Positions 46,133 to 55,159 of a DNA stretch of 57,125 nucleotides are shown here, piece after piece (position 1 is the stretch's first letter; every line of letters begins with the position of its first letter). The notes under the pieces are model-generated. The model did no database searches. It was not told where the DNA came from and was given only the letters and a program-made list of their open reading frames with translations. This DNA comes from Thiogranum sp. Lineage in GTDB: Bacteria; Pseudomonadota; Gammaproteobacteria; DSM-19610. Position numbers and translations under genes: made by a program. The DNA is taken from NCBI GenBank assembly GCA_030148915.1, contig JASBSN010000040.1:1-57125 (forward strand). Direction: 5' to 3'.

Positions 46133-46192
46133 ATTTGGCTGTACAATACGGCTGATCTGAATAGATAAAACTGCCTAAACGGGAAAACAACC

Positions 46193-48112
46193 ATGTTGCA
46201 AGCATTGCGCGACCGGGTGATGGGTGTGCTCGGTTGGATCGTAATCGGTCTTATCATTGTCACGTTTGCACTGTTCGGTCTCGGTTCCTACCTGCAGGAC
46301 CACTCGCGGGCCTATGCGGCCAAAGTCAACGACGTGGAAATCACGCCGGGCGAACTGCAGGTGGCTTACCAGAATCAGCGGGCCAATATGGAACAGATGC
46401 TCGGTGATGCATTCAAGCCCGGTCTGATCGACGAACGCCAGCTCAAGCGGCAGGCGCTGCAGAGTCTGATCAGCAGGCAACTGATACTGCAAGCGGCGGA
46501 AAAAGACGGTCTGGTGGTCGGTGACCAACTGCTGGCCGCCCGGATTCATGCTATTGGTGCGTTCCGCAAGGACGGCAAATTCGACGCCGATCTGTATCAG
46601 CAGTTGCTCGCCAGGCAGGGGCAGACACCTGCGGGCTTCGAGCAGCAAATGCGCCTCATGCTGACCGGCCAACAGCTGACCGACGGTCTGTCCAGTAGTG
46701 CGTTTGTGTCCGCGGCTGAACTCGGGCGCGTTTACAGATTGCAGCAACAAAAACGCAGTTTTGCCTATCTGACTATTCCCTCGAAGCCGCTGCAAGCGGC
46801 AATCAAACCGAGCGAAGCGGACATCAAGGCGTATTACGATGCGCACGCCGCGGCTTTCACCACGCCGCAGCGGGTCCGACTCTCTTATGTGCGCTTGAAT
46901 ACCCAGACACTGGGCAAAGATATCCAGATCGACGAACAAGCGGTGCGAGAGGAGTATGAACAAAGAAAGAACGCACTGAAGACGCAGGAACAACGTCGCG
47001 CCAGTCATATCCTGTTTACGCTGGCCGCTGACGCCGATGAGGCGAGCGTGGAGACCACGCGCAAGGAAGCGGAGAAAGTGCTGCAGCAGATCAGAGACGG
47101 CGCCGACTTCGCCAAACTGGCGAAGCAGTATTCCGACGACCCGGGTTCGGCGGAAAAGGGCGGGGATCTGGGTTACTTTGGCGCCGGTAATATGGTGCCG
47201 GCGTTTGACCAGGCAGTATTCTCGATGAACAAAGGCGAGGTATCCGATCTGGTGCGCTCGCAGTTCGGGTTTCACATCATCAAGCTCACCGACATCAAAG
47301 AGAGTGAAATCCAACCCCTGGAGAAAGTGCACGACGAACTGGTCAAGGATCTCAAGCAGCGCCAGATAGGCGATCTGTACTACGAACAGCTCGAACGGCT
47401 GAGCAACACCGCCTTTGAGAATCCCGACAGTTTACAGGCCTCGGCCGATGCGCTCGGTTTGCAGATCATGACCAGTGACTGGCTGAACGCTGATTCCGGC
47501 ACCGGTATCGGCGAGTATCCCGGCGTGCGCGCCGCGGCCTTCAGCGATGATGTGCTCGAGTCGGGGAATAACAGCGAACCGGTCGAGGTCGGTGCAGATG
47601 ACGCTATCGTGCTGCGGGTCAAGGATCGCGAGCCCGCGCATCCGACGCCTCTCGCCGAGGTCAGAGAGCGGATCATTACGCAATTGAAACAGGAGCGGGC
47701 CGCGCAGGCAGCCCGCGAGAAAGGCGAGCAGGTGTTGCAGCAACTGCAAGCGGGTAAGCCGATGAGCGAGCTGGCCGCCGGCGAGAAACTCAGCGTGAAA
47801 ACCGCCGAGGCCATCACGCGCGATGCCCCCGGTTACAACCCGGAGCTCAAACAACAGGTGTTCCGCTTACCCCGCCCGGGCGAAGACGGCGCCACTGTCG
47901 ACAAAGGCTTCAAGCTGGCCAACGGCGATTTCGTGGTGGTGCGTCTCAAAACGGTCACCGATGCCGATCCAACCGCCATGACCGATACGCAACGCACCCA
48001 GCTGAAACGCGGCTTTGAGAATATGCGCCGCAATCTGACACTGATGACGCTGGTCGACGAGCTGCGTCGGCACGCCGAGGTGGAAATTCCCGAGGACCGT
48101 GACACGCCCTGA
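46193..48112 (+). CDS. ppiD: Periplasmic folding chaperone PpiD
   Basis: PpiD (639 aa) is a membrane-anchored periplasmic chaperone near the Sec translocon. N-terminal helix ([25 protein letters not shown]), SurA-like N-terminal chaperone region (about 40-160), a parvulin domain (about 263-355, QRRASHILF...[11 protein letters not shown]) and a long C-terminal chaperone part. Position after hupB/tRNAs is the conserved order. Confidence 0.95.
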   Translation: MLQALRDRVMGVLGWIVIGLIIVTFALFGLGSYLQDHSRAYAAKVNDVEITPGELQVAYQNQRANMEQMLGDAFKPGLIDERQLKRQALQSLISRQLILQAAEKDGLVVGDQLLAARIHAIGAFRKDGKFDADLYQQLLARQGQTPAGFEQQMRLMLTGQQLTDGLSSSAFVSAAELGRVYRLQQQKRSFAYLTIPSKPLQAAIKPSEADIKAYYDAHAAAFTTPQRVRLSYVRLNTQTLGKDIQIDEQAVREEYEQRKNALKTQEQRRASHILFTLAADADEASVETTRKEAEKVLQQIRDGADFAKLAKQYSDDPGSAEKGGDLGYFGAGNMVPAFDQAVFSMNKGEVSDLVRSQFGFHIIKLTDIKESEIQPLEKVHDELVKDLKQRQIGDLYYEQLERLSNTAFENPDSLQASADALGLQIMTSDWLNADSGTGIGEYPGVRAAAFSDDVLESGNNSEPVEVGADDAIVLRVKDREPAHPTPLAEVRERIITQLKQERAAQAAREKGEQVLQQLQAGKPMSELAAGEKLSVKTAEAITRDAPGYNPELKQQVFRLPRPGEDGATVDKGFKLANGDFVVVRLKTVTDADPTAMTDTQRTQLKRGFENMRRNLTLMTLVDELRRHAEVEIPEDRDTP

Positions 48113-48123
48113 GGCCGACGTCG

Positions 48124-49413
48124 ATGCGCCTGCAGCTACATTGGCAGATTCTCATAGCGTTGCTGCTGGCGGTCGCCGCCGGGCGTCTTAGCGGCACCGA
48201 GGGCGCGCTGTTCGGTTTTACCTTCTATTCGGTCTACGTTTTCGTCGGCGCGCTGTTCCTGAACGCGTTGAAAATGATCATTGTGCCGTTAATCATGGCA
48301 TCGATTATTACCGGCGTTTCCGGCATGGGGGAGGCCGGCGGTGCGCAGGGTCTCGGTCGTCTGGGCGCCAAGACACTGCTCTTTTACATGACCACCAGCC
48401 TGTTGGCCATCCTCACCGGTCTGCTGTTTGTCAATTGGCTCACACCGGGCATTCTTGACGGTCAGCCGGCGCAGCAGGTGCTGGGTCTGAGCGCACAGAT
48501 GCCCGCTGAGCTGGAGGCCTCGGTCGGCGCACGCAGCGTATCGGATCTCACCGGCGTATTCCTGAGTATGGTGCCGGCGAATATTGTCCAGGCGGCTGCT
48601 CAAGGTCAGATGCTTGGCCTGATTTTTTTCAGTCTGCTGTTCGGTTATTTCATCACCCGCATCGATCCTGACAAAGCCACACTGCTGGGCAGCTTCTGGC
48701 AGGGCGTGGCCGATGTGATGATGCGCATCACCGATCTTATCATGAAGTTCGCCCCGCTCGGCGTGTTCGCGCTGGTGGCTAAAACCGTGGCCGGCGTCGG
48801 CGCCGACCAGCTCGGCGACCTGTTCGTCTCCCTCGGTGCCTTTACCCTCAGCGTACTGCTGGCACTGGCCGCGCACCTGTTCATCACCCTGCCGCTGATG
48901 CTGAAATTGGTCGCCGGAGTCAGTCCGCTGGCGCACTTTTCGGCGATGATGCCGGCGCTGTTAACCGCCTTCTCCACGGCCTCTTCGTCGGCGACACTGC
49001 CGTTGACCATGGAATGCGTGCAGGACAACGCCCGTGTCTCCAAGCGCACCTCGAGTTTCGTGCTGCCGCTGGGCGCGACGATCAACATGGACGGTACCGC
49101 ACTCTACGAATGCGTGGCGGCGATGTTTATTGCCCAGGCCTACGGTTTGCACCTGGATTTCGTCACCCAGTTCACCATTGTCCTGGTCGCTTTGTTGACC
49201 TCGGTGGGCGTGGCGGGTATCCCGGCGGCCAGCCTGGTTGCCATCACCATCATCCTGGCGGCAATCGGACTGCCGGCGGAAGGCGTCGGCCTGATCCTGG
49301 CGGTGGACCGGATTCTGGATATGTTTCGCACCTCGGTCAATGTCTTCAGCGATTCGTGCGGTGCGGTGATTATCGCTCGCTCGGAAGGCGAAAAAGACTT
49401 ACTTCCGCACTAA
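48124..49413 (+). CDS. Dicarboxylate/amino acid:cation symporter (DAACS family)
   Basis: A 429-aa inner-membrane transporter of the GltP/DctA family, moving glutamate, aspartate or C4-dicarboxylates with Na+ or H+. The signature serine-rich hairpin is TAFSTASSSATLPLTMECVQ, and the conserved NMDGTALYE segment of helix 7 is present; the second hairpin is SVGVAGIPAASLVAI. About eight helices. Substrate not assignable. Starts 11 bp after ppiD; followed by convergent hairpin locus A4-B2. Confidence 0.9.
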   Translation: MRLQLHWQILIALLLAVAAGRLSGTEGALFGFTFYSVYVFVGALFLNALKMIIVPLIMASIITGVSGMGEAGGAQGLGRLGAKTLLFYMTTSLLAILTGLLFVNWLTPGILDGQPAQQVLGLSAQMPAELEASVGARSVSDLTGVFLSMVPANIVQAAAQGQMLGLIFFSLLFGYFITRIDPDKATLLGSFWQGVADVMMRITDLIMKFAPLGVFALVAKTVAGVGADQLGDLFVSLGAFTLSVLLALAAHLFITLPLMLKLVAGVSPLAHFSAMMPALLTAFSTASSSATLPLTMECVQDNARVSKRTSSFVLPLGATINMDGTALYECVAAMFIAQAYGLHLDFVTQFTIVLVALLTSVGVAGIPAASLVAITIILAAIGLPAEGVGLILAVDRILDMFRTSVNVFSDSCGAVIIARSEGEKDLLPH

Positions 49414-49438
49414 CGTCAGTCGAGACCCGAGCCCCAAA

Positions 49439-49523
49439 GCGGGTTGCACCCGATACCGGGTTTTTGGTGCATGCGCCGCTCGCGGCGCCCTAAGCCAAAA
49501 ACCCGGTATCGGGTGCAACCCGC
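49439..49523 (-). repeat. Class A long hairpin, copy A4
   Basis: A perfect 29-bp stem (49439-49467 with 49495-49523) topped by GGTTTTTGG/CCAAAAACC. On the minus strand the apex reads GGCTTAGGG-CGCCGC-GA-GCGGCG-CATGCACC. Stem sequence differs from A1 and A3 yet remains fully complementary. 58 nt from B2, in opposite orientation. The 360-nt gap it fills lies between convergent genes (symporter and fabI); apart from the two hairpins nothing is recognisable. Confidence 0.87.
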
Positions 49524-49581
49524 CTGCATCACGGGCAGGGTATGCCGGGGGACGTCTGGAAAGCCACCGTGGTTTCGGTCC

Positions 49582-49664
49582 GAGGTTCAGCCGCGAAGCC
49601 CCTCGACGGCTTAGGGCGCCGCGAGCGGCACATGCACCGTCGAGGGGCTGCGCGACTGAACCTC
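49582..49664 (+). repeat. Class B long hairpin, copy B2
   Basis: Stem of 28 bp with two mismatches (49582-49609 with 49637-49664). Apex GGCTTAGGG-CGCCGC-GA-GCGGCA-CATGCACC. Flanks GGTCCGAGGTTCAG before and CTGAACCTCTACGTCTGGTGG after correspond to those of B1 (minus strand). Confidence 0.85.
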
Positions 49665-49773
49665 TACGTCTGGTGGTGGGTACGACCTTGCGGTTCTTGC
49701 AGCTACCGAATCATTAACCCGGTTGCTTACTAGTGCAGCCTATTTCGCAGAGTCTGCCGCAGCTCAGGCCGAC

Positions 49774-50562
49774 TCAATCGTCGAGCGGGGGCATACCGGT
49801 GGTGTTGTAACCGGCGTCGACATAAGTGACTTCACCGGTAATTCCCGAGGCCAGATCGGAACACAGGAAAGCCGCGGCGTTGCCGACTTCTTCTATGGTG
49901 ACGTTACGGCGCAGGGGGGAGGTGCGTTCCATCAGTTCCAGCATGCGGCGAAAATTACTGATGCCCGCCGCCGCCAGGGTTTTGATCGGCCCTGCCGAGA
50001 CGGCGTTGACGCGGATGCCGTCGGGTCCGAGGCTCTGCGCCATATAGCGCACATTGGCCTCCAGGCTGGCTTTTGCCAGGCCCATGACGTTGTAATTGGG
50101 CATGGCTTTTTCGGCGCCGTAATAACTCAGCGTCAGCAGAGCGCCGTCGCGACCCTCCATCATGCGGCACCCGGCTTTGGCGAGCGCGGAGAAACTGTAG
50201 GAGCTGATTTCGTGCGCTACGCGAAAGCCTTCGCGGCTGACCGATTCGAGGTAATCACCCTCCAACTCGGCGCGCGGGGCGAAGGCCACCGAGTGGACGA
50301 TAATATCGAGGTGATCCCAGTAGTCGTCAAGGCGATCGAAGACCTCATCGATCTGCTCGTCGTTGGAGACATCGCAGGGCACCGTGATTTCGGTGCCGCA
50401 CTCACCCGCCATTTTTTCCACCCGGTCGCGCAATTTGTCATTCTGGTAGGTGAAAGCGAGTTCGGCGCCTTCGCGCTGCATCGCCTTGGCGACACCCCAG
50501 GCGATCGAGCGGTTGCTGGCGAGTCCTACAATCAGTGCGCGTTTGCCGCTAAGAAATCCCAT
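49774..50562 (-). CDS. fabI: Enoyl-[acyl-carrier-protein] reductase (NADH), FabI
   Basis: FabI (262 aa) makes the last reduction of fatty acid elongation. Rossmann fold with [28 protein letters not shown] and the catalytic tyrosine/lysine spaced as Y-x6-K in [24 protein letters not shown], plus the [14 protein letters not shown] loop. ATG at 50562. ppiD and fabI are near neighbours in related genomes. Confidence 0.97.
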   Translation of the reverse strand: MGFLSGKRALIVGLASNRSIAWGVAKAMQREGAELAFTYQNDKLRDRVEKMAGECGTEITVPCDVSNDEQIDEVFDRLDDYWDHLDIIVHSVAFAPRAELEGDYLESVSREGFRVAHEISSYSFSALAKAGCRMMEGRDGALLTLSYYGAEKAMPNYNVMGLAKASLEANVRYMAQSLGPDGIRVNAVSAGPIKTLAAAGISNFRRMLELMERTSPLRRNVTIEEVGNAAAFLCSDLASGITGEVTYVDAGYNTTGMPPLDD

Positions 50563-50660
50563 GGCTACGTCTGGCCCTCTGGTTGGTGGCAGGATGGCGG
50601 CTAAGTTACCGTAAAACCGCCGCTACGGGAAGGGCCTGGGCGTCGCACCGCGCGCCGGCG

Positions 50661-50700
50661 CCATCGCTATGGCGGCTTGGCGTCGCCTCTTAAGCGATGG
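50661..50700. repeat. Short hairpin resembling the class A/B apex (tentative)
   Basis: CCATCGCT and AGCGATGG frame a 24-nt interior containing ATGGCGGCTTGG and CTCTTAAGC, which loosely resemble the CATGcGCCGCTcGC and CCCTAAGCC parts of the A/B apex. It lies in the fabI / ABC-operon divergent gap. It could be a decayed copy or chance. Confidence 0.3.
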
Positions 50701-50737
50701 TAGTCTTGCCCGTGGCTCTCCGCACTTCAGGTCGATT

Positions 50738-52615
50738 ATGGAAAACCGATTCGGCGTAAAAGACGTCTTCTTTGCCTTGGCACTGCTGGTATTGCTGGCG
50801 GTGTTGCTGACTACCATGTATATGATCGACCGCCAGTGGGACAAGCTCTCGGAAATGGGTCAAGCGCTCAGCGAGCAATCCGGCGATATCCGCCACCTCA
50901 GGCAGTCGTATTCCGAATTAAAGCGACAGATCGACGCCGGCGCGGTGGTAGGCGCGAGCGGCGCTTCGGCCACGACCGACGAACACGCGCAACCCTCGGC
51001 TTTTGGGCGTTCGCTCGCCGTGTCTCGACGTGAGGACTACGCCGAAGGCGATTGGTTGGTACAGGCTTTCGGCAACTCGATCAAGACCGTCACGCCTCTG
51101 GTTTCCTCGGATGTGTATGCCAGCCAGGTGCAGGGCTACGTGCTGGAATCCCTGTTGACGCGCAATCCGCAAACGCTGGAGTGGGAGGGCTTGCTGGCCA
51201 GCGCCTGGAAAGTGAGCGATGACGGTAAACGCTTTGTTTTCCGCTTGCGCCCACAAGCGACGTTTTCGGACGGCAAGCCGGTGAGCGCCGCGGACGTGGT
51301 GTTCTCTTACGATTTCATTATGAATGAAACAATCAAGGCTCCGCGCGAGCGTGCCTACTACGAAAAAATTGAATCCGTGAAGGCGCTGGGAACACACGAA
51401 GTGGAGTTTCAGTTCAAGGAACCCTACTTCAACAGTCTTTCGCTGGCGGGAGGGCTGCCCGTGTTCGCCAAACACTTTTACGCCCGTTACCTGGACGAAC
51501 CGGAAAGCTTCAATCAGTCCAAAGGCATTCTGTTCGGTTCCGGGCCGTATCGTCTGGCCGATCCGCAAAGCTGGTCGCCGGACAAAGGCGTCATCGAGCT
51601 CGAACGCAATCCGCGTTACTGGGGGCCGGTGCAGCCGAGTTTCAACCGACTGGTCTGGAAGGTGATAGAAAATGAAACCGCGCGCCTGACTTCATACCGC
51701 AATGGGGAAATCGACGTCTACAGCGCGCAGCCCCGTGAGTACAAGACTAATCTTCTCGCCGACAAGCCGTTGATGGCGCATAGTTACCATTACGAATACC
51801 TGCCGCCGACGGCCGGTTATCGCTATATCGGCTGGAACGAGTCGCGCAACGGCAAGCCGACGCGTTTCGCCGACCGGCGCGTGCGCCTGGCGATGACCTA
51901 TCTGGTCGACAAGCAGCGCATTGTGGATGAAATCATGCTCGGCTACGGCGAAGCGGCTGTCGGCCCGTTCAGCCCGCAGAGCAAACAGCACGCCGCGGAT
52001 TTGCGCCCGCGGGGTTTCGACCTGGATAAGGCGCGCGAGCTTCTGCGGCAGGCGGGATACGAAGACCGCAACCACGACGGTATCCTGGAAGACGCCGACG
52101 GACGCCCCTTCAGTTTCGAACTGGTCTATCCGCAAGCCAATGAACAATACACTACCCTGGCCCTGTTTCTGAAAGACAGCTTTGCCAAAGCAGGCGTAGA
52201 GATAATTCCCAAGCCGACCGAGTGGTCGGTGATGCTGGACCTGCTGGATAAAAAGAATTTTGCCGCCATTATGCTGGGTTGGTCGGGCAGCCTGGAGGGA
52301 GATCTGTACCAGATTTTCCACAGCGACCAGCGCAAAAACAACGGCGATAATTTTATCGGCTACAGCAATAAGAAACTCGACCGGCTGATCGAAAAAGCGC
52401 GCTCGACGGTAGACGAGACCGAACGCATGCCCCTGTGGCAAGACGCCGAGCGTATCATCTATGCTGACCAGCCTTACACCTTCCTGACCCGCGGCCAGTC
52501 CCTGGTGCTCGTCGAGCGGCGTATGCACAATGTCGAAGTGCTGCCGACCGGGTTGAATATCAGCGAAACGCCGATCGGGTGGTATGTGCCACTGGACGAG
52601 CAGAAATACCGTTAG
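50738..52615 (+). CDS. Membrane-anchored peptide-type solute-binding protein (ABC transporter)
   Basis: A 625-aa family 5 extracellular solute-binding protein. It is unusual in starting with an uncleaved-looking membrane helix (FFALALLVLLAVLLTTMYMI, residues 11-30) and a short heptad-rich linker (DKLSEMGQALSEQSGDIRHLRQSYSELKRQI), followed by the binding domain (about 105-625; WEGLLASAWKVSDDGKRFVF, RYNGEIDVYSAQP-like SYRNGEIDVYSAQP, LARQAGYEDRNHDGILED). The ligand is probably a peptide. ATG 50738 chosen. First gene of a four-gene operon. Confidence 0.87.
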   Translation: MENRFGVKDVFFALALLVLLAVLLTTMYMIDRQWDKLSEMGQALSEQSGDIRHLRQSYSELKRQIDAGAVVGASGASATTDEHAQPSAFGRSLAVSRREDYAEGDWLVQAFGNSIKTVTPLVSSDVYASQVQGYVLESLLTRNPQTLEWEGLLASAWKVSDDGKRFVFRLRPQATFSDGKPVSAADVVFSYDFIMNETIKAPRERAYYEKIESVKALGTHEVEFQFKEPYFNSLSLAGGLPVFAKHFYARYLDEPESFNQSKGILFGSGPYRLADPQSWSPDKGVIELERNPRYWGPVQPSFNRLVWKVIENETARLTSYRNGEIDVYSAQPREYKTNLLADKPLMAHSYHYEYLPPTAGYRYIGWNESRNGKPTRFADRRVRLAMTYLVDKQRIVDEIMLGYGEAAVGPFSPQSKQHAADLRPRGFDLDKARELLRQAGYEDRNHDGILEDADGRPFSFELVYPQANEQYTTLALFLKDSFAKAGVEIIPKPTEWSVMLDLLDKKNFAAIMLGWSGSLEGDLYQIFHSDQRKNNGDNFIGYSNKKLDRLIEKARSTVDETERMPLWQDAERIIYADQPYTFLTRGQSLVLVERRMHNVEVLPTGLNISETPIGWYVPLDEQKYR

Positions 52616-52629
52616 CCTGAACCGGCGCG

Positions 52630-54012
52630 ATGCTCAGTTACATTCTGCGGCGGCTGTTGTTGATGATCCCCACCTTGCTGGGTATCACCCTGGTGGTGTT
52701 CGCCACCATGGCGCTCTCGCCCGGTGGCATCACCGCCCAATCGCTGGTTGACGGCTTCGGCATGAACCCCCAGGAGAAGGCCGCGCTACAGGCGTATTTC
52801 AATCAGCGCTACGGCCTGGACAAACCGGCGCCGGTGCAATACCTGCGTTGGTTGAACAATGTCTCGCCGATCGGGTTCGAGACCGACAGCGATGGCACGC
52901 TGGGGGGCTTTTCGCTGACCAAGGGCTCCGATCTGGGCGAGAGCTTCCGCTACGGCCGTCCGGTGGCCGATATACTGGCCGAGCGCGTGCCCATCACCTT
53001 GCTGTTGAATGTGCTGACCGTTCCGCTGATTTATCTGATCTCGATTATGGTTGGCGTCAAGGCGGCCAGCGATCGCGGCGGGCGTTTTGATGTCAGCTCC
53101 AGCGTGGTCATGCTGGCCTTATGGTCGGTTCCCACCATGCTGACCGGCGTCCTGTTGATCGGTTTTTTTGCTTCCAACCAATACTGGCACTGGTTTCCCA
53201 CCAGCGGGCTGAGCAGCCGGGTGGCCCAAGACATGCCCTTTATGCCGCACTGGAGCAATCTGCTTGACGTGCTCAGTCTGTTCGGCGCGATGCTGCTCGG
53301 ATTTTTCGCGGCGCTGTTGCTGGCGCGCTGGAACCGGCCGCGGCCGCGTGCGCTGCTCGCCGCGGCCGCCGGTGCGGCCTTCGCCGTGTGGATGGTGCGC
53401 GACCTTCCCGCCGGCGCCTCACCGGGCGCGACGCTGATCCTGGTTGTGTTGCTGGCGGCGAGCGCCTATGCGGTGGCGGCCAGCGACTACAAGGCGTTAC
53501 GCCTGGGTATCTTCGGGCTCGTCGGGTTGTGCCTCGGTGCGATCGTGGCCATGGCGTTGGCGCAGGGTGAATTTATCCGCGGTTTCCTCGTGGATCGTTT
53601 GTGGCACCTGGTATTACCCATCGTCTGCCTGGCCTACGGCAGTTTTGCTTTTCTTGCCAGACTGACCCGCTCAGCGGTACTGGAAAATCTGCAGGCCGAC
53701 TATGCGCGCACCGCCAGGGCCAAGGGAGTGGCGGAAAATCAGGTGCTGTGGAGTCACGTATTCCGCAACAGTCTGCTGCCGTTGATCACGGTGTTTGCCA
53801 GTCTGCTGCCCGGATTGTTGGCGGGTTCGGTGATCGTGGAAAGCATCTTCAGTATCGAGGGCATGGGCAAGCTGGCCGTCGAGGCGGTCAAGGGACGAGA
53901 CCGCGAACTGGTGCTGTCGATCACCCTGATCAGTGGCATTCTCACTTTGCTGGGTTATCTGCTGGCGGATCTCTTATACGCCATGGCCGATCCTAGGGTC
54001 AGCTATGAGTAA
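52630..54012 (+). CDS. DppB/YejB-type ABC permease with extra transmembrane insert
   Basis: A 460-aa inner-membrane permease. N-terminal helix of the DppB type (LSYILRRLLLMIPTLLGITLVVFATMAL) and C-terminal coupling motif (RARAKGVAENQVLW-like TARAKGVAENQVLWSHVFRNSLLPLI). Between the usual FPTSG segment and DRLWHLVLP lies an added stretch of about 120 residues (197-318) with roughly four helices, making it over 100 aa longer than typical DppB. The next gene overlaps by 8 bp. Confidence 0.85.
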   Translation: MLSYILRRLLLMIPTLLGITLVVFATMALSPGGITAQSLVDGFGMNPQEKAALQAYFNQRYGLDKPAPVQYLRWLNNVSPIGFETDSDGTLGGFSLTKGSDLGESFRYGRPVADILAERVPITLLLNVLTVPLIYLISIMVGVKAASDRGGRFDVSSSVVMLALWSVPTMLTGVLLIGFFASNQYWHWFPTSGLSSRVAQDMPFMPHWSNLLDVLSLFGAMLLGFFAALLLARWNRPRPRALLAAAAGAAFAVWMVRDLPAGASPGATLILVVLLAASAYAVAASDYKALRLGIFGLVGLCLGAIVAMALAQGEFIRGFLVDRLWHLVLPIVCLAYGSFAFLARLTRSAVLENLQADYARTARAKGVAENQVLWSHVFRNSLLPLITVFASLLPGLLAGSVIVESIFSIEGMGKLAVEAVKGRDRELVLSITLISGILTLLGYLLADLLYAMADPRVSYE

Positions 54013-55159
54013 GATCGACCGACGCGAAGCTTACGCCGCGCGCTTGTTGCGCAAGACGTTCTCACGCTGGAGCGCGCGTCTGGGCGCCGCCTGGATCGTG
54101 CTGCTCGCGCTGGTGTCGGTGTTTGCGCCGTTTCTCGCCAACAGCCGTCCGCTGTGGGTGAGCGAGGGCGCTACCGGCTACAGCCCCTTGCTGCGCGCGC
54201 TCACGGTCACCGACATCAGCTGGCTGGCCGCTTTTTTCGCCGTGCTGGTGCTTTGGTCGGTACCGCTGCGCCTGGGCAAACGCCTGGGGCTGCTGGTCGG
54301 GGTTGTTGTTCTCAGCGCGCTGATCGGCGAGACGTTGATCAAACCGCCGGTGCTGGTGGTCTACGAACAGTACCGTACCGAGGCCGGCGATTTCGACACC
54401 GTGATTTACCCGCCGATTCCTTATTCGCCGCGCGACTATCTGCGCGATCAGGGCGATACGGGCTTCCTCGCGCCCGGGCGCGGACACTGGTTCGGCACCG
54501 AGGAGAGCGGGGCGGATGTCGCCAGCCGCATGATACACGCCTCGCGCGTGGCCTTGAGCATCGGTTTTGTCGCCACCGGTATCGCGTTGTTTATCGGTAT
54601 TCTGGTGGGCGGTCTGATGGGCTATTTTTCCGGTCTTTTCGATATTATCGGTATGCGTATCGTAGAGATCTTCGAAGCCATACCGACGTTGTTTCTGCTA
54701 CTGACCTTCGTCGCTTTTTTCGGCAGCAATCTGTATTACATGATGGTGATTATCGGGCTGACCAGCTGGACAGGCTATTCGCGCTACTTGCGCGCCGAAT
54801 TTCTCAAACTGCGCGATCAGGACTACGTGCAGGCGGCCCGCGCCGCCGGCCTGCCACTGCGCTCGATTCTGTTCCGGCACATGTTGCCGAACGGTGTCGC
54901 GCCGGTGCTGGTGGGTGCGAGCTTCGGCGTGGCCTCGGCGATTCTCGCCGAGGCCACGCTCAGCTTCCTCGGCTTGGGTTCGGTGGATGCCCCGTCGTGG
55001 GGACAGATGCTGAATCAGGCGGTGCGATTTTCTTCCTTCAACTGGTGGATGGCGGTGTTTCCCGGCGGGGCGATTTTTCTGACCGTGTTTGCTTATAACC
55101 TCATCGGCGACGCCCTGCGCGATGCTATCGACCCGCACCTGAGCACGGTCGACGCCTGA
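54005..55159 (+). CDS. DppC/YejE-type ABC permease with N-terminal insert
   Basis: A 384-aa permease partner. The usual helix 1 (AAWIVLLALVSVFAPFLA) is followed by a region of two additional helices (WLAAFFAVLVLWSVPLRLG and LGLLVGVVVLSALIGETLI) before the family segment HWFGTEESGADVASRMIHA. In standard proteins that segment reads GTDxxGRD; here it is GTEESGADV. The C-terminal coupling region is normal (QAARAAGLPLRSILFRHMLPNGVAP). ATG 54005 overlaps the previous stop. Confidence 0.85.
   Translation: MSKIDRREAYAARLLRKTFSRWSARLGAAWIVLLALVSVFAPFLANSRPLWVSEGATGYSPLLRALTVTDISWLAAFFAVLVLWSVPLRLGKRLGLLVGVVVLSALIGETLIKPPVLVVYEQYRTEAGDFDTVIYPPIPYSPRDYLRDQGDTGFLAPGRGHWFGTEESGADVASRMIHASRVALSIGFVATGIALFIGILVGGLMGYFSGLFDIIGMRIVEIFEAIPTLFLLLTFVAFFGSNLYYMMVIIGLTSWTGYSRYLRAEFLKLRDQDYVQAARAAGLPLRSILFRHMLPNGVAPVLVGASFGVASAILAEATLSFLGLGSVDAPSWGQMLNQAVRFSSFNWWMAVFPGGAIFLTVFAYNLIGDALRDAIDPHLSTVDA

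Noticed and set aside
49439-49523. Reading hairpins as ordinary terminators
   Set aside because: The T-run is inside the stem top, not after the stem, and the apex is conserved in sequence, which terminators do not need. They may still end transcription.
49439-49664. CRISPR array
   Set aside because: Only two different hairpins per locus, not regular spaced repeats, and no cas genes.
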